From Orientallactaga sibirica (taxonomy: Eukaryota > Chordata > Mammalia > Rodentia > Dipodidae), in assembly GCA_036365145.1 (NCBI GenBank), contig JAEOAD010000018.1:12010501-12074500 (forward strand): a stretch of DNA of 64,000 bases, written 5' to 3'. The notes under the pieces were generated by a model that made no database searches, was not told where the DNA came from, and saw only the letters and a program-made list of their open reading frames with translations. Shown in pieces: positions 33,420-44,715 of the stretch. A program made the translations under genes and the position numbers. Position 1 is the stretch's first letter; every line of letters starts with the position of its first letter.

Positions 33420-35150
33420 TTTTAAACTTCCTTGTCTGACCACTCTTAATTCAAGAATAGGGTGTTATTACATATATTTGTTCAATGGTTAAGTGAAGTG
33501 ATCCATGGGATATCATATTTATTATAAAATATTATTATTATTATTAAAATGCCCATCAGTATCATCCAGAATTTGTGAGTTCATTTTTTCCTTCATTCTG
33601 TAAACATTTACTGAGCACTAACCAGGAATCGAATCTGGTCCTATGATAATGTTTTATTATTGATTGATAGCCAACTACCAAACAGAAAACCTTACTTACC
33701 ATAGCTACTCAATTAATACTTCTCAAAAGATTGATTAGCATCCATACCACCCAGGAGAAAACCCTTAGAATGATAATTCTACTGTTTTGTTTCAATAGAG
33801 CATTCAAATATTCCGCTTGAGTATATTATTAGTCTCCTGGCATACTCATTAAATTTGGAATAAATCTTTTAGAGAAAGGTTATTCGCCAGATCAAATTTT
33901 CTATAGTGATCACCCAAATTCTGTTAGTTCTGTGGAATTGTGTCACATTGAATGGTAGCCCCCCTTAAACATATTAACTGGATTTAGCTGAATGGCCATC
34001 GTGTCCTATTGTAGTATGGGTACACTTACTTAGCAACCTTTATCAATATTTAATGCTGTTGTAAAACTTTCTGCTCTCCACCAGGGAGGTGACTATCAAA
34101 TACCATCTCTAAGTGTGTCTAATAAGAGTAAAGCCAGGGTATGATGTGTTCACTTATCTTTGAAAATGTTTTAAACTTGGAAGACTATCTAGACACAAAT
34201 TATCATATTGTTTTAGTAAACAATTTAAAAGGGCTCCTTCATAGGTTTATGAAATCTTTGTAATTATTTTACATTTTTTTTCTATGCCTCCCATCCTGCC
34301 CCATCACATCTTCCTCCTTATTTTGCTAACAGAGAGCATCGGGATTATCACAAATTATCTTAAACTCTGTCACCTGGATGAAGATTTCTGCACTGTCTTT
34401 TATAACTTATTGTCTTTTCTGATAATTGAGGTTTAGCACTTTGACATTAGTGAGGCACAGAGCCTGGGTATCTGGAGACAGTGACTGACATGTCATTGTC
34501 AGAGGTGTAGCTTCTTATGGAAGTGACATTCTGCTTGATCTTACCAAAGTCTCCAGTGTTCAATTATCACCAGCCATTTGGGTGAGTGACAAGATATCAA
34601 GGGGAAATTCTTTCCAGATCACTTTCTCTCCTTCTCTCCTTTCTTTTTCTCTTAACATGGGATCTAAGCACAGGACATTATCTCTACTATGACAGTAATT
34701 AAAATATTCACATAGGAGTGCTTATTTTATTTCCTCAAATTCAAATCCCATAAGATCTTCTACACACTAGATAGTGTCTTGACTGCTTTGATACAGGATT
34801 TAATCTCTTTTAGCCCTATAGCACCCAGAACTGACCCTCACAATCAAAGTCAAAACTTGAAAATCACTGATAATGTTAATGTTAAATATCAACATTGTGT
34901 AAAAGATGTGTATTTATATTTCAATTAGGAGGTAATATGAAAGGCAATAACTTCCAAAGTCTTTAGCTTAGGAAAATAAATGTGAACTAGGATCGGAAAG
35001 TTTAACTGAAGAGAAGAGTATAAAATAACATATTTCACTATTAGGAAAATGTACAGCAATAATTATATTCATCAGAAGCTTTCTTTCAAGAAACACTCAA
35101 TATTATGTCAGCATTTATTCAATCTTGATAATTTTTCAAGAAACAAAGAA
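33420..35150. other. Repeat-poor AT-rich island
   Basis: About 1.7 kb between two SINEs without recognisable interspersed repeats except a weak MIR/L2-end word near 33592-33630 (CATTCTGTAAACATTTACTGAGCAC). No long ORF. Candidate for conserved non-coding sequence, unproven. Confidence 0.4.
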
Positions 35151-35152
35151 GC

Positions 35153-35349
35153 AAAAGTTAATATTGGTGCTGGACAGATGGCTCAGCCATTAAGGTGCTT
35201 GCCTGCAAAGCCTAATGACCCAGGTTTGATTCCCTAGTACCCACATAAAGCTAGGTGTACAGTGGTACATACATCTGGAGTTTACTGCTACATGCCCGTT
35301 CTCTCTCTCTCCTTGCAAATAAATAAATAAATAGATTTTTAAAAGTTAA
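35153..35349 (+). repeat. Short-form B2-like SINE with 9-bp TSD
   Basis: SINE at about 35162-35340: GTGCTGGACAGATGGCTCAG, GGTTTGATTCCCTAGTACCC, TCTGGAGTTTACTGC, (AAAT)n tail. TSD AAAAGTTAA (35153-35161 and 35341-35349). Confidence 0.88.
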
Positions 35350-37750
35350 GTTTAAACCTGGCCAGTGGGATAAGAACACACAGATGTTAATGACAAACAC
35401 TTCTGATACATTTGTGTGCCTCAGTTCACTTATGTTTATAAGGATATACAGAGAAGTTAAAGTTATTGTGAGAATAAAGTCATTAGGATAGTGAAACAGG
35501 CTTAGATGAGAGCCAAGTACACAATGAATAAGGTTAATGTGAGATATTATTAACATTATTATTATCTTTAGGATTCATAAAGTACATGAAAGTAAGACCT
35601 TCACTTCCTTGGAGTCTCCACACTCAGAGAAGGAAGCCTCTCTACTCCATGCTTCAAACACCCACACAGAGGTGCTTGAAAAAGCACCCACGACTCACAG
35701 ACGACTACTCGGCACTTACTTATATACCTCTCTGAATGTATACAGCAGCTTTCCTTTTCAAACATAGTTACATATGTTATATCCTCTAAATCATCCAACC
35801 ACCTGGTGAAGTCAAGACTTAATATGATGTGACCAAGTGGGAAAATGAAGGGCCAGAGAATAATAATGACACCAGTGAGTTAGGGGGTAAGAAAATTCAA
35901 AGCAATTTCATTACGCTAGAGTTCTCTCCACCTGCAATGGATATCTGTGTATATTTTTATTTGTCTTGGCCATTATTTCATTCATTTAAATGTATGTGAA
36001 ACATACCCACATTGATTTCATTGTCCTAAGAGCACTCTGATTTTCCTTTTGGAAAATGGCCTTCTGCTTAGTGTGCCCTTGGCTTGGGAGGGTACACTGA
36101 AGCACTTGTAGATTGGGGAGGCCAGAGCTACATTTTAGGCTCTCTTCTTATATTTTATTTGGCCCACATCAGTAGAACAATCTAGATTACCAGATTCAGA
36201 TGGTGGGGTTCTTTCTCTTATTACCTTGAATCTCAAATAGTAGGAAACAAGTTGAAAGACAAGAATGGCTCCAATCTAGTGGATGGAATCAAGTAAGACC
36301 ATCTAGACATTTCTGCTGCTAAAACCTTGGACTGTGTCTGTTGGCTCCCCGTCCTCATCCTCCTTGTTGTTCTCCAAAAAACTCTGGAATCCTCCAACAA
36401 CTTAGCTACTTGATTAACTCACATTTTGTTTTCTGCCACAGAGGAGCCAGAGCTGATAAGACACTACTGTTCCTTCTGCTCCCTCATTTATTCCATCAAC
36501 AGACATATTGAGAAATTACTAAAAGCCAGCTGTCATTCTAGAAATTATGGTCTGCAATATAATGAGAATTAAAAAAAAAAAAAAAAACACGGCAAGTACC
36601 TAAGAGAGTTTTATAAGAGATACGACATGCCACCACGAAGAATTTGAGTGATGGGCATCAGATAACAGGCAGATGGACAAACGAATCCTGACAAATGATT
36701 TATAACACTTCTCTTCCAAACCTCAGAATGTAATACTGGTGGCAGGGAAGGTTTATCTAAAAGCAAAACATATTCCTTCCAAAAAGTAAAGCTTGGTTTA
36801 TGGAAGAGAATTTGGAGAAACATATCTATATATTTAGATCATGTAAATGCACTGTTCAGCATTTGTTTACTTCAATATTGAACATTATAATGGAGCAGGG
36901 GACAATTTGAACTTTAACAAGCACTTGTAGTTGCAAATCCAAGGTAAAGTGTCTTCATTATAGTCAGCAAATTTATTACTGAAATGGCAGTGCAAAATCC
37001 TCCTAAGGTTAGAACCAGCTACTCCTTGCAAGCTACACTACTGTGCTGGTCAGGACCCTAATCAGACCAAACACCTGCGATTATAAACCCTCCTCTACCC
37101 TGTCTGGGTTACTAGTGACATTAGCATGACATTAGCATGACATGGAGAAGTTAGAAGAGTGGAAAGGCACAAGGCTTCAAGGAGGTTTTTTTTTTTTTTT
37201 TCTTCTTCTGTTTTTCCTCTTTGGGCAGCCTTTTGTAATCCAGAAAACTTCAGCAGAGTCCTAAGTAACCCTGAGGTTTTGAACAAACTACATGGAATAA
37301 ATTCAAAACATTGCTGGGACATCTATACCACCCCTTCCAGGGCTCAGGGAACATCACAGAAGAGGTGGAAAGAATGGGAATGGCTGAGTGGTATGGAATA
37401 TTGTTTTCTAGACACAAAATGACCATTACATTCATGATCTCACACTAGCTGTGGTTTACTGCACATGACTGATCCTGTCAACATTCTATCAAGGATGGAG
37501 GAGGGCCTCAGAAGTCCCTTTTCCTCCAAGATTAGCTATTTGGCAGTTAATGGTTGCTGGGAGGGGGTCGGATTCTTTAGTGGTGTAGCTACTGATAAGT
37601 TGCCCTAACTTAACTCAGTGGTTCATAAAAAAGAACATGAAAGTAAGAACGGATTTAATTGGGACAAAAAAAAAAGGGCTTAGTGAGAGAGGGATAAAAG
37701 AAGGCAATGGGTGGTGAATATGATCAAAATATATTATGTCCAATTGTAAA
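35350..37750. other. Mostly unique sequence
   Basis: About 2.4 kb. A weak L2/MIR end (ATTTATTCCATCAACAGACATATTG) lies at about 36486-36570 and runs into an 18-nt poly-A. A 21-nt TTAGCATGACA-type tandem lies at 37119-37142. No gene supported. Confidence 0.4.
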
Positions 37751-37752
37751 AT

Positions 37753-37930
37753 AATGTCTAAGCTTAGGCTGGAGAGATGGCTTAGTGGTTAAGGAACTTG
37801 CCTGCACAAGATGGTGCATGCATCCAGAGTTCATTTGCAGTGCCTGGAGGCCCTGGTGTACCCATTCTCTCTCTCTCTCTCTCTCTTTCAAATAAATAAA
37901 TAATTTTTAAATCTTTAAAAAATGTCTAAG
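37753..37930 (+). repeat. Internally deleted B2-like SINE with 10-bp TSD
   Basis: SINE at 37763-37920. GGCTGGAGAGATGGCTTAGTG and AACTTGCCTGCA are followed directly by CAAGATGGTGCATGCATCC, so about 50-60 bp including the B-box region are missing. The perfect TSD AATGTCTAAG (37753-37762 and 37921-37930) shows it is one insertion. Confidence 0.9.
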
Positions 37931-38129
37931 ATTATATGATATTTATAGAAGTCTAATACCCTTCCAGTGGAATCTCCACTTTTCAAAACAAAAAGAAAAC
38001 TGTTTCCTAAGATCTACCTACCATAGGGCCTTTCTGTAGACTATAGTCTGTACACTTTCTAATCCCCTATCTTCTGCCCTATATAAGTCATTCTTCAAAC
38101 TTTAAATCAAAATTTATGCATTAAGGGAA

Positions 38130-38422
38130 AATTCATTTTTGCATGTATGTGTGTGGGGTGCATGTGTATGTTTGGGTACACATATCACTCTTCAACTTAT
38201 TCTTTGAGACAGGGTCTCATGCTAAACTTAGAGTTGACTAGTTCAGCTAACTTAGCTATCCAGTGAACCCAAGGGATTCTCTGTCTCTGCTTCCCCAGCA
38301 CTGGGATTATAGGCATGAACCACCACGCTTGGCATTTTCACATGGGTGCTGGGATCCAGTCCAAACTTGGGTTGTCATGCTTGCATGGTCACTTTCCCCA
38401 TAAAGCCATCTCCCCATTCCTG
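38130..38422 (-). repeat. RSINE1/B4-type composite SINE, antisense
   Basis: TG-rich start, TTTGAGACAGGGTCTCATGC, TCTGCTTCCCCAGCACTGGGATTATAGGC, ACATGGGTGCTGGGATCC, then TAAAGCCATCTCCCCATTCC. Confidence 0.75.
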
Positions 38423-39320
38423 AGAAGAACCCATTTTAAAGCTCTCAATATTAGGTCCCAGGTCTGCTATCATAGCTCCCTTTGTTTTTCATTTAAAAGG
38501 CTGCAAATTTGCTATTATAACCTGGAATGATTATTTGACAATAATTATTGTCCCAGTTGGTTGAAAACCTCTTAAGAGAACAAGGAATAGGTAACATTTC
38601 CACTGGATCATCATCCTATACCAGAAATAAATGAACAAATGTAGACTTCAGCCAAATCTTTCATATTTAGATAAAATATGTAATAAGTTTTTATTTTCAT
38701 TTTTTCCCTTTATATATGTAATCTCAGTTTCCTATGTCTACCTCTTGTAACCATATTGTTCACATGTTCACTGTTAAGCACAGCAGGCTAAATAGGTGAC
38801 ATATTCTCAGAAAATGTTCATTCAACTGAAATCCTTTACATTTTTAGGGTGGAGGGAATTGGAACATCAATGGCTTCAATTCAAAACCTTGAACTTGGTT
38901 GCATTATTTTTACTATTTCATTTCCTTCCTGATCACTTTCTCACTCCCTCCTGACACAAAGAATGTCCCATCTTATGTGTGATTTAATGCCACAGATAAG
39001 ATTAATGTTCAATTCAACCTCCTTCCACTATGACTAACAATGTTAGAGTAGAACTGCTACTAAATGCCACTCTGGCAAATGGCATGTCTTTCTGCCCTTG
39101 TTTATAATTTCCTATCACTTGAGGACTGATGGCAAGGTTCCAATCTGAGTTGATTTCATAAGTCAGATTTCAAGAGACCCAAAGATATAGAACAAATCTC
39201 TATTCACAATCCCAATCTTTTGAGCTGTAACTAATGTCATTGCATAAAGGATATTTTCTTATGCTAGAATCCTAACACATAGCTCTCCCTGCATGTAAAG
39301 TCCTGTCCTAAGAACTTTCC
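38423..39320. other. Unique sequence
   Basis: AT-rich, no recognised repeat or gene. Confidence 0.45.
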
Positions 39321-39324
39321 CAAA

Positions 39325-39480
39325 GCTGCCACTGGTATATTTTTAATCTTGAAATAACTACATAAGTTAATAATTATGTATGATAATAATTATGACCATT
39401 TCTATCATTTTATAGATAGGAAGCCACAAAGAGATTAAGAGATGTAGCAGAATTCCTGCTTGGCCTATAAGTAGCTGCTT
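39325..39480 (-). repeat. MIR SINE relic
   Basis: Antisense MIR: TTAATCTTGAAATAACTACATAAG, ATAATTATGACCATTTCTATCATTTTATAGATAGG, AAGCCACAAAGAGATTAAGAG. Confidence 0.6.
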
Positions 39481-39841
39481 ATATAAATTATGTTTAGCAA
39501 CTCCGGTGCTCTGATTATCTACTATTGCATCTAAAATTTACTTCCAAAACCTATTAGTGTCACCCACAAACATTTTATTAAAAAGTCTCATGACTGTGTG
39601 TCCCTGGCTTGGTTGAGCAGGTGGGATCCACAGGTCATCTTTTTAGGTGAGTACTGGGCTGACCTTTCCCTGTGCCGAACCATGGGAAGGCTGGCCTCTG
39701 CTGAGACCTTGTCTCTCCGCCAAGTCCTAAGGCCTCTCCATTCCTCAGCGGGGTAATTTGACTTTTCAAAGAGTGACTTGGCATTAAAGAGACTAAGGTA
39801 GAAGTTCAAAGTTCAGGCCTTTTACTGCCACTATGTCACTT

Positions 39842-40060
39842 CTGCAAGACATTTTTTTTTAAATGTATTTATTTATTTGTGAGCAGAGAGAGACAGACAA
39901 GATTATGGGCCTTCTTGCCACTGCAAATGACCTCCATATATATATGCTAGTTTGTTCATCTGGCTTTACATGGGTACTGGGGAATGGATTCCTGGCTGGC
40001 CAGCTTTGCAAACAAGTGTCTTTAATCACTGAACTGTCTTCCCAGCCCCTGCAGGACATT
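39842..40060 (-). repeat. B2-like SINE with 12-bp TSD, antisense
   Basis: SINE at 39854-40048 bounded by CTGCAAGACATT/CTGCAGGACATT (39842-39853, 40049-40060; one mismatch). Poly-T and (TTTA)n tail, GGTACTGGGGAATGGATTCC, head CACTGAACTGTCTTCCCAGCC. Diverged copy. Confidence 0.88.
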
Positions 40061-40595
40061 CTTGGTCAATGCAATAAGACAGACTGGCAGAATGTAGAGA
40101 GGGGAAAGAGGCCACTTGTACAATTCTCCTGAACTTGTGGTCATGTTAGTCTGCCACATCAAATAGTGCAAAGAAACTTAGCTTTAAGGAAGTTGTGCCA
40201 AAACGCAATGATGTATTCTTTTGTTCTACTTCTGTTAATATTAACATTGTATCATTATTATTATTATTATTTTAGGACATAAGGGGAGAACAAAAGCCAA
40301 GAATTCTATGGGGCATTTGCATCCATGTATTTTTCATGAGGAGGTCATAGGGCTCTAGGGAGACTCCCTGTGGTGACAGGTGAAGCCCCTCAGACACCAT
40401 TAGCTCACCGATACTAAAAGGATTTTGACAAGTACCCATGGAAAACCACAAGAAAAAGGGGTGCGTGTGTGTGTGTGTTTAACTATTTTCAGTTTCTTAA
40501 AATTTTATAGGTCACTGATTGGAATGAAGGTGACACTGTATGTTAACTAACACTCAAATTCAATATAGCAACTTCATGGCGGCTTCAGTCAGTGA
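40061..40595. other. Unique sequence
   Basis: Contains short (TTA)n near 40255 and (GT)n near 40463; otherwise unrecognised. Confidence 0.45.
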
Positions 40596-40599
40596 AGGC

Positions 40600-40735
40600 T
40601 TACTAACTTGGTAAACAGGGATGACTTTGGTGGTAATGCAGACTGAGGACCCTCTGGAAAAGTGCCAATGGAGCTGAGACCTGAATGGCTGGAGTCAGCC
40701 TCATGCCTAACTGCTACTCTCTGGGCCTTTGTAAA
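40600..40735 (-). repeat. L2 LINE relic, antisense
   Basis: Carries GGAGCTGAGACCTGAATGGC and GGAGTCAGCCTCATGCC, matching the same part of L2 present at 43130-43170 and equivalent to the reverse of the L2 'TTCAGGTCTCAGCTCAAATG' segment. Confidence 0.6.
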
Positions 40736-40784
40736 ATGATTGGTTTGGACCAGATTAGTATCCTCCAAATTGGTTCTTGAAATT

Positions 40785-40953
40785 TTTTTGTTTTTGTTTT
40801 TTTGCTTTTGGTTTTTCGAGGTAGGGTTTCAGTCTAGTCCAGGCTAACCTGGAATTCACTGTGTAGTCTCAGGGTGGCCTTGAACTCACAGTAATCCTCC
40901 TACCTCTGCCTCCCGAGTGCTGGGATTAAAGGTGTGCACCGCCACGCCCAGGT
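40785..40953 (-). repeat. B1 SINE, antisense
   Basis: Long poly-T with G interruptions, TTTTTCGAGGTAGGGTTTCAG, TGTGTAGTCTCAGGGTGGCC, CTACCTCTGCCTCCCGAGTGC and head GCACCGCCACGCCCAGG. Well preserved. Only weak flanking TTGAAAT repeats. Confidence 0.92.
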
Positions 40954-40987
40954 TGAAATCAATTTTTAAACAAAGTAGTACAAAATA

Positions 40988-41090
40988 GTCTATAGCCATA
41001 CCAACCTGAATGTGGCCAATCTCTGAAGCTAAGTAGGGTCAATGCGTACTTAGTACTTAGATGGGAGACAAAGGAGTAAAAATAGCAAAT
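40988..41090 (+). pseudogene. 5S rRNA pseudogene
   Basis: Starts GTCTATAGCCATACCAACC, follows the 5S rRNA sequence, has an internal deletion of about 10 nt just before CTCTGAAGCTAAGTAGGGTC (Box A region, nearly intact), then TTAGTACTTAGATGGGAGAC (Box C region). The last 20 nt are very diverged, ending about TAGGC. Substitutions and the deletion rule out a functional 5S gene. No A tail is seen. It lies 35 bp from an antisense B1. Confidence 0.88.
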
Positions 41091-41265
41091 AGGCACCATC
41101 TCATTAAGAGAGGTGTACTTTCTGTTCATGCTTTGTCTCCATTGTGGTGCCTGTGTGTTTGTGTGGATACATGTATGTGTGCATGCATAAGAAATGTGGG
41201 AAAATATAGTTCTTCCTCTATGACATAGATAGAAGAGAAAAAATTGAAGGACGAGGTGATTTGTG

Positions 41266-41266
<1 letters not shown>

Positions 41267-41309
<43 letters not shown>
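41267..41309. repeat. (TA)n microsatellite
   Basis: About 43 bp of uninterrupted TA dinucleotides. Open frames across it encode only alternating Tyr-Ile and are artefacts. Confidence 0.97.
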
Positions 41310-41311
<2 letters not shown>

Positions 41312-41364
41312 TCTGAATAATAATCATTTCTATCATGATTTTGTATAAAATAGGATTTTAGCAG

Positions 41365-41408
41365 TTGGGTATGGTGGCACATGCATTTAATCCCAGCACT
41401 TAGGAGTT
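41365..41408 (+). repeat. B1 5' fragment
   Basis: Only the first ~40 nt of a B1 remain: GGGTATGGTGGCACATGC then ATTTAATCCCAGCACTTAGG. The rest is absent, so it is a 3'-truncated (deleted) copy. Confidence 0.75.
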
Positions 41409-41409
41409 C

Positions 41410-42095
41410 AAATGTTCCCAAGCCTCACTCAGTTCAGGCATTTTGTATTCCTTTCATGGAGTATTATTTTTAAATCAAATTTTGCTATCTTAAGCATTAG
41501 GACTATTCTTCCAATTTGGCATGTAACATGAACAATTCATTTTTAATTAAATGTAATAATGTCTAGAAATTAAACTTCAAGAGAATATTTTAAGACAAGT
41601 GTGAGCAATATTGTATCAATGCAAAATGAATTCAGAGGATACCATCTGCAAAATTAAAGAAATGATTTAGGGAAACAAGTGTCATATTCGGTGACTAAAT
41701 GTAGTGAGAGACCCTGAGTTTCCTTATATCGACATCCCATGATGGATCAGCTTTGCAAGTGTTGATGAGCACACGCTGTGAGGTACGGAGTCCACGTGAA
41801 CTGTGGGTGACCACATTCTGATGATCCCTCGGCTTCTGCTGCTTAGAATTGGGACCAAGTCATTTATCTCTCAAATAAAAAATTATTTAGGCTCTTTGCA
41901 ATGCATTCAGCCAAGAAGATATATCTTTATACTGTAAAAACCAAGGCACTTCATGTTGAAAAATATCAATGTCTTACACTTCTAAAACTTGGCACTTGAG
42001 AAACTACTGTGTAGAGTAAATTAAATGAAGTTTTGTGCTTAAATGCCTATTATTTGCTCCAAAAAGTTAGAAATGATATACATATTGCCTTGGAT
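41410..42095. other. Unique sequence
   Basis: AT-rich and repeat-poor; no gene supported. Confidence 0.45.
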
Positions 42096-42314
42096 ATTTT
42101 AAATTTATTTATGTACTTATTTATTTGAGGGAGAGAGAGAGAGGGAGAGGCAAAGATAGAGAAGAGGTGTGACAGGGCCTCTAGCCACTGCAAACGAACA
42201 ACAGATGCACGTGCCACCTTGAGCATCTGGCTTACACGGGTCCTAGCGACTCAAACCTGGGTCCATTGGATTTGCAGGCAAGTGCTTTAATCACTAAGCC
42301 ATCTCTCCAGCCCC
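42096..42314 (-). repeat. Short-form B2-like SINE, antisense
   Basis: (ATTT)n tail, GAGAGAGAGAGGGAGAGG, GTGCCACCTTGAGCATCTGGC, CAAACCTGGGTCC, and head CACTAAGCCATCTCTCCAGCCCC. Well preserved; TSD uncertain. Confidence 0.9.
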
Positions 42315-42344
42315 TTATTGATTTTTTTTATATTCCCTGTAGGC

Positions 42345-42348
42345 ACAT

Positions 42349-42399
<51 letters not shown>

Positions 42400-42690
42400 A
42401 AGCATGTGTGTGGGTTGAGTGGAGACTAGAGGACAGATAATCTTGTATATTCTGCCCTGGGAAAATGGTCTGTCTTTTGAAACAAGGTCTCTCAGTGACC
42501 TGTAGCTGACTAATTGGACTACATGGCTGGCAAGTAAGTTCCAGAGATCCTCCTATCTCTGCCTGCCCATCTCTGAAATGACAGGTGTGTGCCACCAAGC
42601 CAGGCATTTCTACATGGGTTCTGGGGACTGAACTCAGAGCCTCATGGTTGCAAGGTAAGCACTTTACTGATGGCACTACATCCCCACCCA
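42345..42690 (-). repeat. RSINE1/B4-type composite SINE, antisense, with (TG)n
   Basis: (TG)n at 42352-42389, then GGAGACTAGAGGACAGATAATC, AACAAGGTCTCTCAGTGACC, GATCCTCCTATCTCTGCCTGCCC, ACATGGGTTCTGGGGACTGAACTCAGAGC and a degraded tRNA-like head. Confidence 0.75.
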
Positions 42691-42720
42691 GCATGTTAGT
42701 GTTTTAAGAGCACTTTTTAG

Positions 42721-42860
42721 GCCAGGCCAGGCATGATAGTGAAATCTTAACTTCCCAGCTCTCTGGAGGTAGATCGTGAGTTGAAGATTATCTTGGCTAC
42801 ATAGTGAACTCACGGCCAGCCTAGGCTATATTAGACCCTGTCTCAAACAAAATTCTAAAA
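42721..42860 (+). repeat. B1-like SINE
   Basis: GCCAGGCCAGGCATGATAG, CTTAACTTCCCAGCTCTCTGG, TTGGCTACATAGTGAACTCACGGCC, AGACCCTGTCTC. Older B1 type. Confidence 0.7.
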
Positions 42861-42929
42861 TAAGAACAATAAGTATAAATAAAATTCGTAATTATACACT
42901 TATTCAAAAAAATATTTATTTGGCTGTCT

Positions 42930-43215
42930 CTTCTGCCAGCACTGCTGGAAGTCATGGTGAGCTAGACAAGGTTCCCTGGAGTTTACAGTTTAGTGACAGA
43001 GGAAGATGAACAAGAAAACAAACAAAGGAATGAGATCGTGGCACACTGTGATAACTGCTCTGAAGGGGAAAAAACAGTCCGTGATGACTTCAGTGGTGCA
43101 GGTCAAGGAAACTCTGAGGAAGTGACATTTGAGCTGAGACCTGAATGGCAGGAAGGAGTCAGCCCTGTGTAAACCTGCAGCCCAGGCTTTCCTGCAGGGA
43201 ACCTGGGCCACAAAG
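42930..43215 (-). repeat. L2 LINE relic, antisense
   Basis: Order: GGAAGTCATGGTGAGCTAGAC, GTTCCCTGGAGTTTACAGTTTAGTG, GGCACACTGTGATAACTGC, GAGGAAGTGACATTTGAGCTGAGACCTGAATGGC, GGAGTCAGCCC. One of the best preserved L2 pieces in the window. Confidence 0.75.
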
Positions 43216-43439
43216 ACCTCGAGCGGAATTATGCCTGGCAGGAAGACAAGCACACCCTCGTGGTCCCAGCATTTCTCTCCATGGGAATCATGCTGCATTG
43301 AAACAGCTTCTTTAGCTTTCTCAGCCCCTCCCTTTTTCTTCTAAATTTTGAGGAAAAGGTGCATTGAAGAAAAATAGAGTGAAAATTTTCCTATATTGTA
43401 TGTATCTGAATTTCTGGGTACATGCGACTTTTAAAATCT

Positions 43440-43785
43440 TAGTTTTGGGGGTCGAGGGGGGGGAGTGTGCATGCTCAAGTGTGCACATGCCAATGGAGTG
43501 CATGTAGAGGTCAGAGGACAACATTGGGGTGTCAGTTTCACCTTCCACCTTGTCTGATGTAGGATCTCTTATTGTTCACTGTTCAGGTTGTCAGGTTAAC
43601 AAACCCATTAGTTGCAGGTTGATTTTCTTATCTCCAGCTCCCTTTTAGTGATAAGCATGCTGGGGTTGCAGGCTACCACTACAGCATCCAGCATTTTTAA
43701 TGGAGTTCTGGGGATCCAAACGAGGGTACTCATGCTTGTGCAGCAACCACTTGATCCACTGAACTGTCTTCCCAGCCCTTACGTC
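43440..43785 (-). repeat. RSINE1/B4-type composite SINE, antisense
   Basis: GTGTGCACATGCCAATGGAG, TAGAGGTCAGAGGACAACATTGGGGTGTC, CACCTTCCACCTTGTCTGATG, TCTGGGGATCCAAACGAGGG, ATCCACTGAACTGTCTTCCCAGCCC. Nearly full length. Confidence 0.78.
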
Positions 43786-44001
43786 TTTTTACATTATTTC
43801 AGGAAAACGATTAGACTGATAGTGTTTGATTATCAAGGAAATTTCATCTTCTTTTCCTTTGAATCTGATCTCTCCATGTACAAAATATCCATTTGCAGTG
43901 ATCTTGTCACAGTCTCAGTAGTTACAGATTTTTTTTCATTTTCTAAAATCATTACTGGCTCATTTTAAATGTGTCAACTAATCACCAATTGCTTTATGGC
44001 T

Positions 44002-44003
<2 letters not shown>

Positions 44004-44033
<30 letters not shown>
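44004..44033 (+). repeat. Orphan poly-A tract
   Basis: Thirty uninterrupted A residues with no recognisable SINE or LINE body immediately upstream. AATAAA/ATTAAA is absent just upstream and no TSD pair was found. Confidence 0.85.
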
Positions 44034-44037
<4 letters not shown>

Positions 44038-44340
44038 TTTGGCAATAGGGATTGTGCCAAAAGGGAGAGTTTCTCCAAAACATTTCACTTGGTTGGCACC
44101 TTCTTGTGTTTCTTAGCTCCATTACCATGTCCATTTATTCTGAGGACCAGGGAGGTGTGGGTCAGTTATAAGAAAGGAAGTTTTGATTTAGCTATCCTGA
44201 GGGTTTTAGCACGATGTGTCCATATCAAGAGTGCCGTTTTTCTTCCCCTTTTCAAAGGTTGTAAAGAAACCACAGACTTTAAAACCATTGGCCTTTTATG
44301 TGGAATATTTGAATTTTATTTTTGGTCCTAAGGATGAAAA
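44034..44340. other. Unique sequence
   Basis: No feature recognised. Confidence 0.45.
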
Positions 44341-44351
44341 CTATTCCAATG

Positions 44352-44387
<36 letters not shown>

Positions 44388-44638
44388 GGAGAGAGACACA
44401 GAGAGAGACAGAGAGAGAGGGAGAGCAAGATAGATAGAGATGGGCACGCCAGCAGCCTCTCAGCTGCTGCAAACAAAATCCAGATGTGTTCGCCCCCTTG
44501 TGGGCAAGTGCGGCATTGCACCCTTGCGTCGCTGCATCTGGCTAAACGTGGGACCTGGAGATTGGAACCGGAGTTCTTAGACTTAGGAGGCAGGCGCTTT
44601 AATGGCTAAGCCATCTCTCCAGCCTATTTCAATGTTTA
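44341..44638 (-). repeat. Long-form B2-like SINE with 15-bp TSD, (ATT)n tail
   Basis: SINE at 44356-44623 bounded by CTATTCCAATGTTTA/CTATTTCAATGTTTA (one mismatch; 44341-44355, 44624-44638). The A-rich tail has become (ATT)n. It carries the CAGCAGC/GCTGCTG hairpin (44450-44469) and a single B-box region GGAGATTGGAACC. CpGs are partly retained. Confidence 0.93.
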
Positions 44639-44647
44639 AAAAAAATA

Positions 44648-44715
44648 CGTGATTGGGACAGAGTATGTAGCTCAGTGCTAGAGTGCCGACTGGCATGCAT
44701 GGGACCAAAAGTTAT
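44648..44715 (+). repeat. ID-like SINE fragment
   Basis: GACAGAGTATGTAGCTCAGTGC (A box), GAGTGCCGACTGGCATGC, then a broken B-box region. No A tail. Confidence 0.55.

Noticed and set aside
40959..41336. 125-codon frame with a Tyr-Ile repeat, minus strand
   Set aside because: The repeat is a (TA)n microsatellite, and the frame also crosses the 5S pseudogene and part of a B1 flank.
42287..42694. 135-codon frame with a His-Thr repeat, minus strand
   Set aside because: The repeat is the translated (TG)n of an antisense composite SINE, and the rest follows SINE sequence.
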